Shown here: one piece after another, positions 35,564-47,168 of the stretch | How positions within the stretch are numbered: the stretch's first letter is position 1 | Layout: the number at the start of each line of letters is the position of its first letter | From: Prostheceraeus crozeri | Lineage: Eukaryota; Platyhelminthes; Polycladida; Euryleptidae | DNA length: 64,000 nucleotides | NCBI GenBank assembly: GCA_907163375.1 | Contig: CAJQUW010009000.1 | Coordinates: 62,001 to 126,000, forward strand | Direction of reading: 5' to 3' | Notes under the pieces: generated by a model | The model's database searches: none | Seen by the model: the letters and a program-made list of their open reading frames with translations, nothing else | What the model was told of the DNA's origin: nothing | Translations under genes and position numbers: made by a program

Positions 35564-36298
35564 CAGTGTTTTTGAACGGATCAAAATTCCGCTTTCGCTC
35601 ACTCATTTGTTCTTAATCGCCATTTCGCTCGCTCACCGCTCAGTTCCTCAAAATCATCCTTTCGCTCGCTCACCGCTCAAAATCATTGAACAATGCCGCT
35701 CCCTCGCTCATTTCTCGATAATACCCTCCTTGATTCCACAAACATTTTTATGCTCAGAGCTTTTCCATGCTTTAGATTAAATAAATACCTTTTAGGGGTT
35801 AAAGGGAAATTCATCATTTCATTTTTAGCTGAAATTTGAAACACACCATGAAATAATGTAGGCCATCATCATGCCAAATTAGCAATTGCACAAAATTAGT
35901 TGAAACAATATATTTTGATGAACATAACCACAGAATTCTTTTTGTATGCATAGAAATGGGCAATAATCTGAAGTTAATCTTCCATGATGATCACACGAAT
36001 CAGTACATACATTTCTTGGCGCATTACTCAGACGAAATTCGCAAGGTGTGTTAAGCAACTATGTATTCCGTGGACAATTGAAAATGTCATAGAAAGCATT
36101 TTTAAGACTTCAAATATTTCGCTTTCTTCATTATCTGATCTTTTTTGCTTTTTCTAAAAATGGCTCGTTCAACCGCTCGCTGATGACAAAAAATCAACGC
36201 TCGCTCGCTCAATTGTTGCTCACAGAATACTTTTTTCGTTCGATCATCCGCACATCAAAAAACTTGAAAAAATGCCGCTCGCTCGCTCAAAAGCTCTG
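35564..36298. mobile_element. hAT-type MITE with CGCTCGCTCA clusters
   Basis: 735 bp, ends CAGTGTTTTTGAACG and (complement) CAGAGCTTTTGAGCG, flanked by CTTGCTAG (35556-35563) and CTTGCTGG (36299-36306), one mismatch in eight. Near each end are clusters of the GC-rich motif CGCTCGCTCA (35590-35715 and 36170-36292). No coding sequence. Confidence 0.75.
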
Positions 36299-37221
36299 CT
36301 TGCTGGACATTGTTATATGAGAATTTACATGGTGACAAAGCAAGCAGGATTAAGAGGCGAATGCTTTCAAATTATTATATAGAACCATTTTGCAAGTGTA
36401 AAATTTTCTAGTTTAATTTAATCATTTTTATTAGGAGGTTTAATTTATATTTTTTGTAAACTTGACCAATATTAAGCAAGATATTTTATAAAACCATATT
36501 CAAGATTTCTGGGCTCATGAAATACCTAAATAAAGACGAGCGCTAACTTCAAGTCAGTGTGAATATACAGTTTCAAGGACATGCCACTTTTGTGCTTTTG
36601 GCTGTTTCTACTTCTCCATTTCTTCCTTTTCTTTGGGTGTTGAGCCGGTTGATGAATCAAAACATGTGTCTGATATGTGTTATAGCGAGGAACACAACAG
36701 AACACATCTTCTGAATAATTTCAGTCAAGAATAAAATTATCAGTTATATTGTCTACTTCAATGACAAAAGCAAGATGTGGGCGTGAAATTTTGATTTTAT
36801 TAGCATCCTCTCAACCTGCTTCATGCCTGAGGTGTCACACATTTGTTAATTTATCAATTTAGCAAGATATTGCATGATGTAATTCAAATAAAACATTGTC
36901 ATCTACCGATCTTTCATGTTTTGACGCTGGCTAACTCCAACTTCTTGCCCAAGTATTTTCAGCGGCCGTTGATGTAAACAAAAATCGCGGCTTCAGCGCA
37001 AGTAACGGTGAATGAATGAAAGCAGGCAGTCTTCCCTAATCCTAGGTCTGTGGTCGAGACGGATGTTCAGACAGCGAAAGAGAGTTGTGTGCGTGTGAGG
37101 CAGTAAGCGCACGCGCGCGCGCCAATTTTGGCTTTCCCGATAGACATAATGCTTTGCTCTCTCCAATTTTTGCAATGAAACCATTGATATAGATCCCACC
37201 TATTTTTATATCAATGAATGT

Positions 37222-37407
37222 GTAGGTGTTTGTCGGCTTCTCAGCCGTGGTGACCTCTTTGGTGCGTGTGTGCATGTGGGCTTTGCCGCCTATGATGCGG
37301 TATTACTGTGTCTCGTAGGTGTTTGTCGGCTTCTCAGCCGTGGTGACCTCTTTGGTGCGTGTGTGCATGTGGGCTTTGCCGCCTATGATGCGGTATTACT
37401 GTGTCTC
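37222..37407. repeat. Exact 93-bp tandem duplication
   Basis: Two identical 93-bp units in tandem beginning GTAGGTGTTTGTCGGCTTCT (37222 and 37315). A recent local duplication. The frame stays open because 93 is a multiple of three; I do not take it as a gene. Confidence 0.9.
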
Positions 37408-38398
37408 CCAGTCTCCCATGTATGGCGTCACACTCTTGCCTTCCATTCTCGTGCGTCAAATTACATGACGTCATATTTTCGCATAATTGGGACCTAAAGT
37501 GAAAGTCGGATATACATTTCTGTCTATATCATTGTGATGTGTTGGCCTGAGTAATAAGAAAGCGAATCGACGCGGAACGCTGGCCTTTTTGATTTGCAAC
37601 ACTACAGAATGAAACTCTATGCAATTCGTGATCGAGGCGCGGTGCCTAAATATAGTAAGGGAAGCGCAACCCAACTGTTCCTAGCTTCCCCTAATGTGAG
37701 AGAGGCCACTACATCAACAGTAGCAGATAGATGACGTTCAGACAAGACTACAATCAGATGATCAGCGCTCTCCAATGAATGCAGAGTAATGCATCTGACT
37801 CGAACACCCAGATTCGGCAGAATTCCGTAATTATTTTTACGTGATTGATGTGACGCTATGTTTAGCACTGCAGATGAGATCATAACCACGCCTTTCGTTC
37901 GAAGGGAATATACTGAAAAAATGACAGTCGAGGCCGTGAGAAACGCAAGAAAATGTTGGCCTTGCCTCATTTTTTCTCGAGAAAATGTGGTCTGGACAGA
38001 GAGGGGATATAGTAATCTCAGCCCCTTGAGTACGGCGGTTAAGCGACATGAGCAATTACTTCTCATGTGCACATTCACTTGGCCTTAAAAATGTTCAGGA
38101 AATTGTTATTAAAAATTCAGCTTTATTGAAAATTAATGTTGTAACGTCGCTGGTATAGAAATAGTATTTCAATGCCGAGTGAAGGCCTATGGTCTGGGAG
38201 CACGCGACGCCACTGCATAAAATTAATTGTACCGATGAAAATGGAATTAAAAACTTGAAATTTCAGCCAAGAAAGCACAATAAGATGTCAACGTCTTTAA
38301 TATTCAGGTTAATTTCCACTTAATTGTGATGCTTGTTAGCAAATGTTCATTCCTTTTGATATCAAACTTGGTTCATACTACTTGTAAAGGGGTTTCAT

Positions 38399-39227
38399 CA
38401 TAGAGTAGGGATATATAGGTAGAGTGTCGACTCAAAAAAGTATCTGTATACAGTAAAACTTTTTATATCAAAAGTGTTTTTGGAGACTACGTTTCTGCGG
38501 TCCAAAAAAATATTTGAGCAGTTTTGAAAAAGCTAAATTTTTGCCAATTTAAATACTACCGACATGACGCTCCGTTATAAGTAGTATGAAACAAGTTGGA
38601 TATCAAAAGGAATGAACATTCGCTAACAAGCATCGTAACTAAGCGGAAATTGTGCTGATGATCAAGGAAATCTTATTAACGCCGTTATAATGGAAGTCTT
38701 CATGAAAAAGTCGAGTGTTGTGCTGTCGTGGCTGAAATTTCATATATTTAATTCAATTTTTGGTCTTGACTTTATGATTCACTAAATTAATGTTTCACTT
38801 CTTGAATCTGGATAGTAATGTGGACCCATTGGCATGCTTCAAAGTTAATTGAAATCATTGTCTTTGATTCTGTTATTTTGCTCTACCAGTGGCAGGTTGC
38901 TTATGAAATAATCACGCTTTAGAGGATTCTCTTGAGGTTCAGCATGAAAGCAATAGCAGGTCATCAAGTTGCCAATTTAACAAGCATTACCTCTTAAAGG
39001 CTGTCATGACACGGACGATCTGTAAAATAATCGTCCGTCTGCTTTATGCCATCATTATCAGTCAATTCCGTTGTAATTTCTTCAAAACTTCATGAATGTG
39101 CATATCTCACATTTGGAAACAATTCCGACTGTATCCCCCTGGAGTTCATTTGATAAAATCGAAAGTATATACACATTGGTGATTTAATAAATGCGGAGTT
39201 ACCACTCTACCTATATATCCTTACTCT
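38399..39227 (+). mobile_element. Family B MITE, young copy
   Basis: 829 bp, starts CATAGAGTAGGGATATATAG and ends CTATATATCCTTACTCT. Perfect 8-bp duplication GGTTTCAT (38391-38398 and 39228-39235). It is inserted into an older copy of its own family lying in the opposite orientation. Confidence 0.85.
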
Positions 39228-39555
39228 GGTTTCATTTCGGTAGTATATAAACAATAATTTGGAAAAATAGCTTTTTAAAACTGCTCAATTAATTTTTTGG
39301 ACCGCAGGAACGTAATCTCCGAAAAACACTGAATCTTTTCATATAAAAAGTGTCACTGTATAGAGATACTTGTTTGAGTCGACACTCTGCCTACTACTGG
39401 TATATATTTAGTCTATGTTCTAGACATTGACGGAATCAATTCTTACATACTATGGACATCACTACATCCAGAATGGGAGCACGTACTAACTGATATGTAA
39501 ATCACATATAATATATTCTATTGTTATTTTTACTTTTCAAGGAAAGAACTATAGA

Positions 39556-39849
39556 AGAAGACTCGTCCTAAGAGAGGTTGGCCGGACCCTCGTGGAACCC
39601 CTCATTCAAAGACGTCTTACGATACTGCAGCTGCAGCTTCAGGTCAAACGCACGATAAGGAAAGTTGGATTTGAGGGAACGCCTTCAGAAAATCGGCACC
39701 ATAGTATTCCACCCCTGGCGACAGCGAGAGATGTCATTTGTGTGAAGAAAGACGCCAAATTCGTTTGGGTTGTGCAGTCTGATCGGTTCGTTTACGAAGA
39801 CCATTCAATTCAAGTGACGAAATGTAATAACTGTATCGATGCTGAATAA
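39556..39849 (+). pseudogene. Probable piggyBac-type transposase C-terminus
   Basis: The frame reads YRRRLVLREVGRTLVEPLIQ then RRLTILQLQLQ, close to the piggyBac segment that precedes the Cys-rich end-binding domain (family: ..l..Lv.p.iq.R). A Cys-poor tail follows (VICVKKDAKF, then TKCNNCIDAE). The rest of the transposase and TTAA-flanked ends are not visible. The call rests on one motif; an unrelated host frame is possible. Confidence 0.4.
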
Positions 39850-40167
39850 GGATATAGTTTTGATACTTTTTCTATACATATACAGGAATCCTTGTTTCAT
39901 TTATGCAAGCTGCCAAGAAAATCACGTGACTCTAATGTTTGTGGAATAAAACAGGAAATATCGCCATGTAACGTTTAGTCTCTATCTGAAGAATTAGTGT
40001 GCTAACATATTGTATGTGCGGAGTAGAACGGTTACTGAGTATGATATAAGGTACTTAATGAACCTCAAGGAAAAGCAAGGATTCTTTCCATTTTCCACCT
40101 ATCTCTCTCTCTCTCTCCATGCCTTTTGATGTATTAGTTATAGGCTATGCATCTTAGCTGCATCTTA
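39850..40167. other. Intergenic with (TC)n
   Basis: Contains a short TC microsatellite near 40103-40118; nothing else recognised. Confidence 0.45.
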
Positions 40168-40892
40168 CAAGGATGCGGAGTCCCGGAGTCCTATCATTTT
40201 TGCTGGAGCGGAGTCCTATCAAATGATGGGACTCAGCCTCCGGATTTCGGTCCACAACTATAACCGAAATATAATACAAACAAATTATTTATCCTCGTGC
40301 ATGGCTGTCACTGCCTTGATGTCAACTTTCTCCGTCAAACAAAAGTACAGAGACACTGTTGCATGCAAAGCTTGTAATAGTTGAGGGAATGAACCGTGAT
40401 AGTGAAAAGAGGATTGTCTTTTCACTCAGTGATTTAGTAGAGAGCAAGCCTTCCTAGCCTCGATCACACCTACACACCAAAGGTCACATCAGAGACAAAA
40501 ATGAAATTCTAGTTTGTTTCAGATCATTACTTCTTACCCTCACGTTAATCGTGTGTGATGGCTCCTCCAAAGCGCATCTTAAAATCGAAAGTGTACTCAT
40601 ATTTTTTGAAGAAGGATGGGAGATTGTCCTGCCTGGTAGAGATGGGAGGAACCGAGTCGTATGCATCCAACTCAAAGCGACATTTAATTAACTTTCATTG
40701 AAAATGATTGATAATTGATGCAGCAATAATCATTAAAGATAGGTTCAGTCAAGCCTATAATGATCTATGATGTAGGTTAACAGTTTTTCTACAAAAATAG
40801 GCTATGTATGCTTGCCACCCGGAGTCGGAGTCCTATCAACCCCCGGAGCCGGAGTCGTAGTCCTATCAAAGTGATAGGACTCCGCATCCCTG
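40168..40892 (+). mobile_element. hAT-type deletion derivative carrying a BED finger
   Basis: 725 bp with identical 8-bp flanks GCATCTTA (40160-40167 and 40893-40900) and inverted ends CAAGGATGCGGAGTCC / CAGGGATGCGGAGTCC. Subterminal GGAGTC repeats occur at both ends. It keeps a short open frame for the start of the transposase (see 40558-40701). Confidence 0.8.
40558..40701 (+). pseudogene. BED zinc-finger-like fragment of hAT transposase
   Basis: An intact 47-codon frame starting MAPPKRILKSKVYSYFLKKD and ending SYASNSKRHLINFH. The pattern SKVYSYF...C...L.RHL matches the BED-type DNA-binding finger at the N-terminus of hAT transposases, but the second Cys and the region around it are missing or changed, so it is probably not a functional finger. 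A related broken copy is at 50524-50700. Confidence 0.5.
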
Positions 40893-40900
40893 GCATCTTA

Positions 40901-42529
40901 TAATCGCATTTGTAGAAATGCATATTCATATTATACAAAGTATGTAGTATTACATATCCATGAATGCACTTAAATGTACATTGTAGGTTGCTTGCATCTA
41001 TAAATGTTCTTCGCAAGAGATATACATGTTTTTATCTTAAAAAGTTAGCATAAAGCATGAAAACAAAAACGGTCAAACCGGTGGAGGTCTGACCGGCGCC
41101 GATATATTGCAGCTGTTTATTCACATCAACAAGGGATTCCCTTCCTTTTAGAACGTATGCCGAATGTATGCCAAAATATACATCGGCTCCATCCTCAGAC
41201 ACCTATATTTCGTTAATCCATCCGTCGAATTTAAATGCATCGTGCCTCTGGCATCACTTTCGAATTTTATGCATTTGCCATCGATAGTACCCATGTACAA
41301 AACTAATAAGCCTACAGAATACTTGAAAGGAAATTATGAAAACTTCTGTGATAGATCATGAAGTCTTAATGCTTTTTAATTGGTTAAGATAGGAAATTTG
41401 AAATTTTCAAGCCATCAATGTCCAATAAACAGCGAAAATGTTTCTAAGATTAACATTGTGATTTCAGTTTCAGAAGAAATTGTCTTCCATAGAACGCAAT
41501 GTGCTCCTCAATTTGATATTGAGCAATGAAATTCTGAAAATATTTTGTACACAATGAATTTTCCATAAAGATGAAGAAAATGTCTTCTATGTGTGGATAG
41601 AATGAACAATGTAAGATTGCTTATTGCGAGCGAAGGAAAGATATAATGTATAATGCCACGTCAATGATTGATATCGTATCCAGAATTTCATCCGTGGATG
41701 ATCCATAGAGTGTTGTAGGTTTTAAAGCGTGTCATTACCTACATATTCTTGTGTATTCTAAGATCTGATTAAGTGCGATATTTATTTCGATGAGCCTGTG
41801 GAAATCATAGATTGCAAGATGCTTTCTTGTAATCTGATTGATCGTCGATCGAACATTGGGTTTAAAAATGCAGTTTGTATGTTCACAATTATGTACTGTA
41901 TATAGGCCATATGATACATTTGCAACTATATACATTCCTCATTTATGTCATTTGCGTCTTTCTTGCGGTATAGTGGCGGCGGAAATCAAACGTGTTTCAG
42001 CCACCTGGTTTACATGAGTTGCAGCCGACATCATGACTAAGGTATTGAGGAGTCGTCAAGAAAACTACATGCTATTTTGCAGTGCAATCAGTAGAAGGTC
42101 CGTGACGACATTAAGTTAAATGTGAAAGTCAAAGAATTGGATTGTTTATTTCTGTCTAATTCTATCCAATTATGAGGTGCAAGAAATACAACTGAAATCA
42201 AAGTCCAACGCAATGGTCATCCGCTCACTTCCAGAGCATTTTCGGTGTAATTGTATGTTACACCACGAGTTATTTCAACGACGGCGAAGCTTGAGCGATT
42301 GCTGCAGCCGAATTGCAACACATGAGAATTTTTTCTCAATTAGCACATGAGGAAGGAAGTGCCTGTTAATTCGAGAATCAATGATACCGGTTACTTTACG
42401 ACTAGCGGTAGTAAGTGATAGGATGAGTAAGTGTGGTGTACAATATTCTCTGCAAACAAGCACAGGTGACTTCAATGGGCAATTCATTTTTACATCGGCA
42501 AGGCATTTGGACTTGATGGAATGGAAGAC
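40901..42529. other. No recognisable feature
   Basis: About 1.6 kb of AT-rich sequence. Small open frames (41164-41361, 41735-41935) show no family signal. Confidence 0.35.
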
Positions 42530-42531
42530 TA

Positions 42532-43599
42532 CCCTCATGAAAAGCTTTCATGAGATCTCATGTGATTTGATGCAGATTCATGAGATTTTTATGAGAGCTC
42601 ATTAGATTATGATATTCTCATGATATTCTCATAAGAAAATATTTATGATGTTCTCATGATGCTTTGATGAGGATATAATGAGTGGTAATGAGAACATTCA
42701 TGAGGTTTTTTATAAAAATAAGTTTATAAGTAAGTAGTAAGGTATGTACGCTAGCCGCGAAAGGAAGGAGTCATAAGAAAGCTTATTCAGTCGATGAGAA
42801 TCTTCACGTTTAGTCTACAGGGTGAGTCAGAATAGTGGACCCGAGTTTCCATCGAGATTGCGGCAGATAAAGCCAAGGAATAAACGTGCTTCAACATCTA
42901 AACATTCTATAAAACATAAAATTCTATCTAAATTATATATTGTTTGAATTAATTATTATTTATTTGATATAATTTGTTTGTTTTAGTTATTTGATATAAT
43001 TTGTTTGTTTTAGTTATTGGATTTGAATTTATCAGATGGCTTACACTATCGAAGAAAAGGTTTATTTAGTATCTTGGTGTATTACTTATGAAATTTGAGG
43101 ATGGTAAAGAAGCGCCAGAAAGGAAAAGGTTATTTGAGACCGCATTATTCTCTTCGTGTGGCGTCAATTCTTAAACGAAAATGTGTATAAAGGATAAAAA
43201 GCAACATTATAGAATATATCACATCAATCTGCAACAGCCTTTTCGAAGTGATGCATGTGCTGTATAATTTGACTTAATAGCATTACTATGCAAGATGTTG
43301 AAAATATACAATCACAGTTCAAAATAATGGTTTATTCATGCGAATATTGAAATAGTATTGTGGACATGGCGTGGGAATGGTCTGGGTAACGTGGCGAGGC
43401 TAAGAGAGCCTCAACAAATAAAAAATGCCAGAAAAGTAAATTTAGAAGCATGAAAAAGCAGCTGTTAATTTATTAATGATATGAACATCATGAAATTTGA
43501 TGAGATATTTCCTGCGAAAACGTTCCAAACCCGTGTGAAATTTCATGAGACATATATGAGAAAAAATCTCATAAAAATCATGTTGAATTTTCCTGAGGG
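42532..43599. mobile_element. TA-flanked inverted-repeat element with TCATGAG motifs
   Basis: 1068 bp between TA dinucleotides (42530-42531 and 43600-43601) with ends CCCTCATGAAAA and (complement) CCCTCAGGAAAA. Both subterminal regions (42532-42720 and 43480-43599) contain many CTCATGA/TCATGAG motifs. TA flanks suggest the Tc1/mariner group. A fragment of another transposon seems to lie inside. Confidence 0.6.
42825..43200 (+). pseudogene. Possible mariner-type transposase start, nested
   Basis: A potential transposon end GGTGAGTCAGAATAGTGGAC (42828) is followed at 43035 by MAYTIEEKVYLVSW, resembling the N-terminal helix-turn-helix region of some animal mariner-like transposases (family: M..T.EEkV.ml). 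Frame breaks follow. Weak evidence. Confidence 0.3.
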
Positions 43600-43747
43600 T
43601 ATTTCTCATTTTGACTTTGTCAAGGAGATACTTGATCTTCAACAGAGAAGGAACGACAAGTTTTACAGCGGTTGGATAAATTGTTGTTTTGTATTGATCT
43701 CAACAATATAATTTCTTGGCAAACGGGCCTTCATTAGAATTCAAATT

Positions 43748-44500
43748 TTAAGGTGGGAAACTGAAGTAATGTTGCTACCATTTTTTTATAAGCCACGACG
43801 ACTAAGCGTCGTTATCATCAGGGCACATATCATAAAAAGAAACTATTCAACAACATGGGATCAAAATTTGAAAAGGTGAAGATGTAAAAATAGATATTTG
43901 TAGCAATGGGCTGTGGCTTTCGGAAATCATAGTTATGCGATTATACGGCAATAGCATGTGAGCGTTTCCAAAACTAAAACTAAAAATAATAAAAAATAAT
44001 AAATAATATTATATAACAAATAATAAAAATTTCTCATAATATGATCGGATTTCCCGCCGATCACGGTCATGAAACAGATAGAACCGGGTTACATGGCAAC
44101 AATTGCAAAAAATAATGATCTGACTGAATAATAAAAATTAATGATCTGTAATAAATAATTAATTACAGAATCATAAACATCATCATGAGACTCATAAAAG
44201 ATATAAAACATTTATAAAATCTTTAGATCACGACATAATGAAAAGAGTATAAAATGTGAAGTAAATGAAGGGTTCTAGTCGATCAAAAGGCATCTATCCT
44301 CACATTCTTGCTTATTATTGATGGCAGGATTATCGCGCTGAATCGTTGTTGCCTCTTTAAGTCGCAGGCTTATTGAATATTCTGTAATCAATGTATTATG
44401 ATTTGTGCCCTGATGACAACGACGCTTAGTCGCAGAAATATATTGGCTTATAAAAAATGACAACAACATTACTTCAATTTCCCACCCTAAAATATAATAT
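43748..44500. repeat. Inverted repeats with hammerhead-like core, Penelope-associated
   Basis: Arms of about 95 bp (43748-43840 and 44400-44500) share TGAAGTAATGTTG, TTTTTTATAAGCCA and GACTAAGCGTCGTT. In the right arm the plus strand reads CTGATGA, a CGAC/GTCG stem with loop GCTTA, then GAAA, the order of conserved strands in a hammerhead ribozyme. Penelope-like elements are known to carry hammerheads, and a Penelope endonuclease lies next door. I could not pair stem I. Confidence 0.4.
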
Positions 44501-44802
44501 AATTTCGAATTAACGATGGATAGGCTGCGATTTCTGATATCTGATTATTTGGATTGAGGAACTTTTATTCCTATCATCATTATACAACAAGTGTAAATTA
44601 TACACATATAGCAGTGACATCCATAGACAGCAGTCCATATGTGCATACTTATGAGCCAAGGCAGAGAAAGAATGCGGTTCGACGTTTGGAAGTTTATCTC
44701 CATAGTCAAAGTTCTATCATTGTAGCTAAAATTGTTTGCGTTTTCCAAAATTTCGGGAAGCACTCGAAGGAACAAGCAGAAAATTAAACACTTGCTTATT
44801 GT

Positions 44803-45725
44803 AGTAAATAAAAACTTGCAATTTTCCTCATGACCACGCCTGTTCTCTGGTGAAGATACAACAAGAATTGACAATCGAAATGATAATGTCACAGAGACGT
44901 AAAATGATTAGAGCTAACATCAGTCATCGATTCTCTGATGAAGTAGCTAAATGAATATACATGTAAAAGGTCAATAAACTGTACATTACTAATAAAATCG
45001 CGCAGTAGTAACAACATTTACATTAATTTATAAAGAGAAGTTGATAAACTGAAAGAGGTAAGTGCACATGAATGTCTATGAATTAACATAGTCTTAGAAT
45101 GAATAATCTTTCTTTTTGAATGCACAAATTTGGGTTGAACTTTCGGATTGAAACGCTTTCTGTAATGGCGAGTTGCAAAGGGCCTCTAGGATTCTCAAAT
45201 ACACTGAATCCCTGCTTTTCTTGTTGTAGCATGTGGTCTTTTTGGTCACATTCTGTTAGGTGCCTTGTGATTGCAGACTGAGGTGGGAGTTTTGATTTGG
45301 GTCTTACGTTGGACGCATACAGCCATTTGGGTAAATGCTCCTTCTGGCGAGTAGTCAAACATCTCTCAATCTTCCCAATGTATCTTGCTCCACAAGAACA
45401 GTCGTATTTGTATATAATCATAGGTTTTTGGGTGGGTGGGATGATGTCTTTGACAGAGTTAGGAGCTAAAATTCGTGTCCGGAAGTTTGGAATGGCATTA
45501 AGATGACAGTATTTGCTTTGGATGTCTTCACGAACCTTTCTCGCAATTGTTTCACTGATTTTACCATAATATTGGATTTCATAGAAGAATTTCTTCTTTT
45601 CGGCTGAAATAGGTTTTTCTTTTTCCGCTGTGACTTTATCATTTCAATTGTCATTTCTTGTTATATCTTCACCAGAGAACAAGCGTGATCATGAGGAAAA
45701 TTGCAAGTTTTTATTTACTACAGTC
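44803..45725 (-). mobile_element. Penelope-like element fragment
   Basis: Region with the C-terminal endonuclease of a Penelope-like element on the minus strand, flanked by inverted copies of an about 90-bp sequence (44803-44891 and 45630-45725, sharing CAATTTTCCTCATGA and TTCTCTGGTGAAGATA). Rearranged or inverted ends are common in this class. Confidence 0.65.
45083..45605 (-). pseudogene. Penelope-type GIY-YIG endonuclease
   Basis: The minus-strand frame reads YYGKISETIARKVREDIQSK, then KPMIIYKYDCSCGARYIGKI, ERCLTTRQKEHLPKWL, SAITRHLTEC and IRKFNPNLCIQKE. This is the thumb-to-GIY-YIG region of Penelope-like retroelements; the Y..CSCGARYIGKT block and Arg-X-X-EH block are the nuclease core that nicks target DNA. 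The frame is open over about 170 codons but the reverse transcriptase core is absent. Confidence 0.8.
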
Positions 45726-46680
45726 TATTTTCAAAATTGCGCCAACCACCAAGTTATACACTTGCTTATCATGCTTTCATCATCATCTGGTTTTCAAAAT
45801 GGTTTCTTTAACCCTTTCAAGTATGAATTATTTTCAAAATCAGTGCTTTTTTCAAGTGCAATTTGCGGGCGTTCTAGGCATTGTACGAGGTTGAGACTGG
45901 TGCCAATAGCATCGCATTGGTCTCTTCTTTCTCTTGGTTACAACTTTTGCCGCTGAGCGATGCTGTTCCAAAAGCTACGGATCAAAATGTCCTCAAAAGG
46001 GCAGAATGGCAGAATGTGCATGAGAGGGTCAAAGTCATTTTCAGATGACTGAAATATGCTTCCGATTTCACTACTTATTATGGAAAAATCTGATAGCACA
46101 AAAACTGCCCGTGCGAATAGAGTAAATATTAAAGCTATAGTCAGTTTTGGTAATTACAGGTCAGCCTCTTTAATTGAGAGTCGAGCTTTATTATCATATA
46201 TAAACATCTTTTATGTTGTATTTTGAACGGACTATACTACGGCATTTATGGCATTTGAAGCATGCATACACTTTGACCTCCTTACTTCTTAACGATCTCC
46301 TTACTTCTTACTCCTTCTTCTCGACTCATTTCTTTCAAAATTGCATTGAAAATACTTCAACGCACTTAGAAAATATTCGCTCAAGCTTGGTTCTTGGCAT
46401 ATTATAATTATTTGAAAGCTTTTGATTCTCTACTCTAAATCACAGTTGTCTGGTGAGAACTTTGTAATGGAGAAGTTTGCCTTCTTCATTTATCCAGTAG
46501 TGTGTCAACTATCTAAAGGACCGCCATCAAGGAGTCGCTGGACTCCAATATGAAGAGAAGTGAATCTTGTGCCATTTCTTGAGTACTACGAGGCTCTATC
46601 ATTTCGCCTTTTTTATTTGCAGCTCTTTGCATATGGGGTCTTTGCTAACGTCTAATTCTAATAATTTTATGATCAAGCAG
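45726..46680. other. No clear feature
   Basis: About 950 bp; may hold decayed upstream parts of the LINE fragment that follows, but I could not recognise motifs. Confidence 0.3.
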
Positions 46681-46681
46681 G

Positions 46682-47168
46682 CCGGTTGATATCATCACTT
46701 TCATTCATAATGAGCAAATGCCAAATGTTGAATACTGTATTGAGCATGTTAAAAGTTGGTACGAACAAAATGGCCTCAAATTGAACGAAAAAAGACTCAA
46801 ATCCTGTTGGTCAAAAAAAATATTCCTTCTCTATCACTGTCTATATCATCATTTAAACTGTACAATCCATGAAAGTTCCTGCCGATCACCACTTATGATC
46901 ACCAATTATCTTGTAATTTGCATACTGACAACCAATGCAAGAAAGCCGCAAAACATCTGTTTTTGATGCGCGACTTTCAACAAAGGAAAATCTCATTTGT
47001 ATTTACAATCATTTTGTCTTGCCCGTCTTGGAGTACTGTAGCCCTTCATTTATTTGTTCAATTGACAAAAATTCCGAAAAGGTAGGGAAGATTCAAGCGC
47101 GATATCATCACATACATGTAATATGTGGTCTTCATTGTGATTGCGGAGAATTACTGTCTCTCGCGTAA
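46682..47168 (+). pseudogene. LINE reverse transcriptase C-terminal fragment
   Basis: Reads VDIITFIHNEQMPNVEYCIE then HVKSWYEQNGLKLNEKK, the region around and after the catalytic box, and then, in another frame, ENLICIYNHFVLPVLEYCSP and KVGKIQARYHHIHVICG, the usual post-thumb segment. Frames are broken. Distinct in sequence from the other LINEs in the window. Confidence 0.65.

Larger units (their letters stand above)
34019..37056. repeat. Inverted repeat pair, about 110-bp arms
   Basis: The arm at 34019-34130 begins CCACAGACCTAGGATTAGGG; its inverse is at about 36925-37056. The outer 31 bp are nearly identical, and a second block around CTTGGGCAAGAAGTTGG is shared. This may be another element's ends or internal inverted repeats of the 5-kb hAT-type element. 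Confidence 0.75.
33166..38215. mobile_element. 5-kb hAT-type element with nested insertions
   Basis: Ends are CAGTGGCGTC (33166) and GACGCCACTG (38215), a perfect 10-bp inverted repeat, with identical 8-bp flanks CATAAAAT (33158-33165 and 38216-38223). An 8-bp duplication and CAGTGGCG ends indicate hAT. No transposase recognised, so non-autonomous or replaced inside. It contains a family A MITE (33421-34018), a large palindrome (34230-35053), another hAT-type MITE (35564-36298), a pair of inverted repeats (34019-34130 and 36925-37056) and a 93-bp tandem duplication. Confidence 0.8.
33060..39425 (-). mobile_element. Old family B MITE copy, in three pieces
   Basis: Three segments of one minus-oriented family B element: about 33060-33165, 38216-38398 and 39228-39425. 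The first junction is the 5-kb hAT-type insertion (33166-38215, duplication CATAAAAT). The second is the young family B insertion (38399-39227, duplication GGTTTCAT). Comparison with the intact copy at 15920-16767 shows the pieces meet without loss at both points. The left part of the element beyond 33060 is missing or too divergent to see. Confidence 0.75.

Noticed and set aside
37617-38078. 153-codon minus-strand frame in the 5-kb hAT-type element
   Set aside because: No transposase or other motif; overlapping frames on both strands look equally good.
44407-44466. Complete hammerhead ribozyme
   Set aside because: The core strands are present but stem I could not be paired, so I report only a hammerhead-like core.
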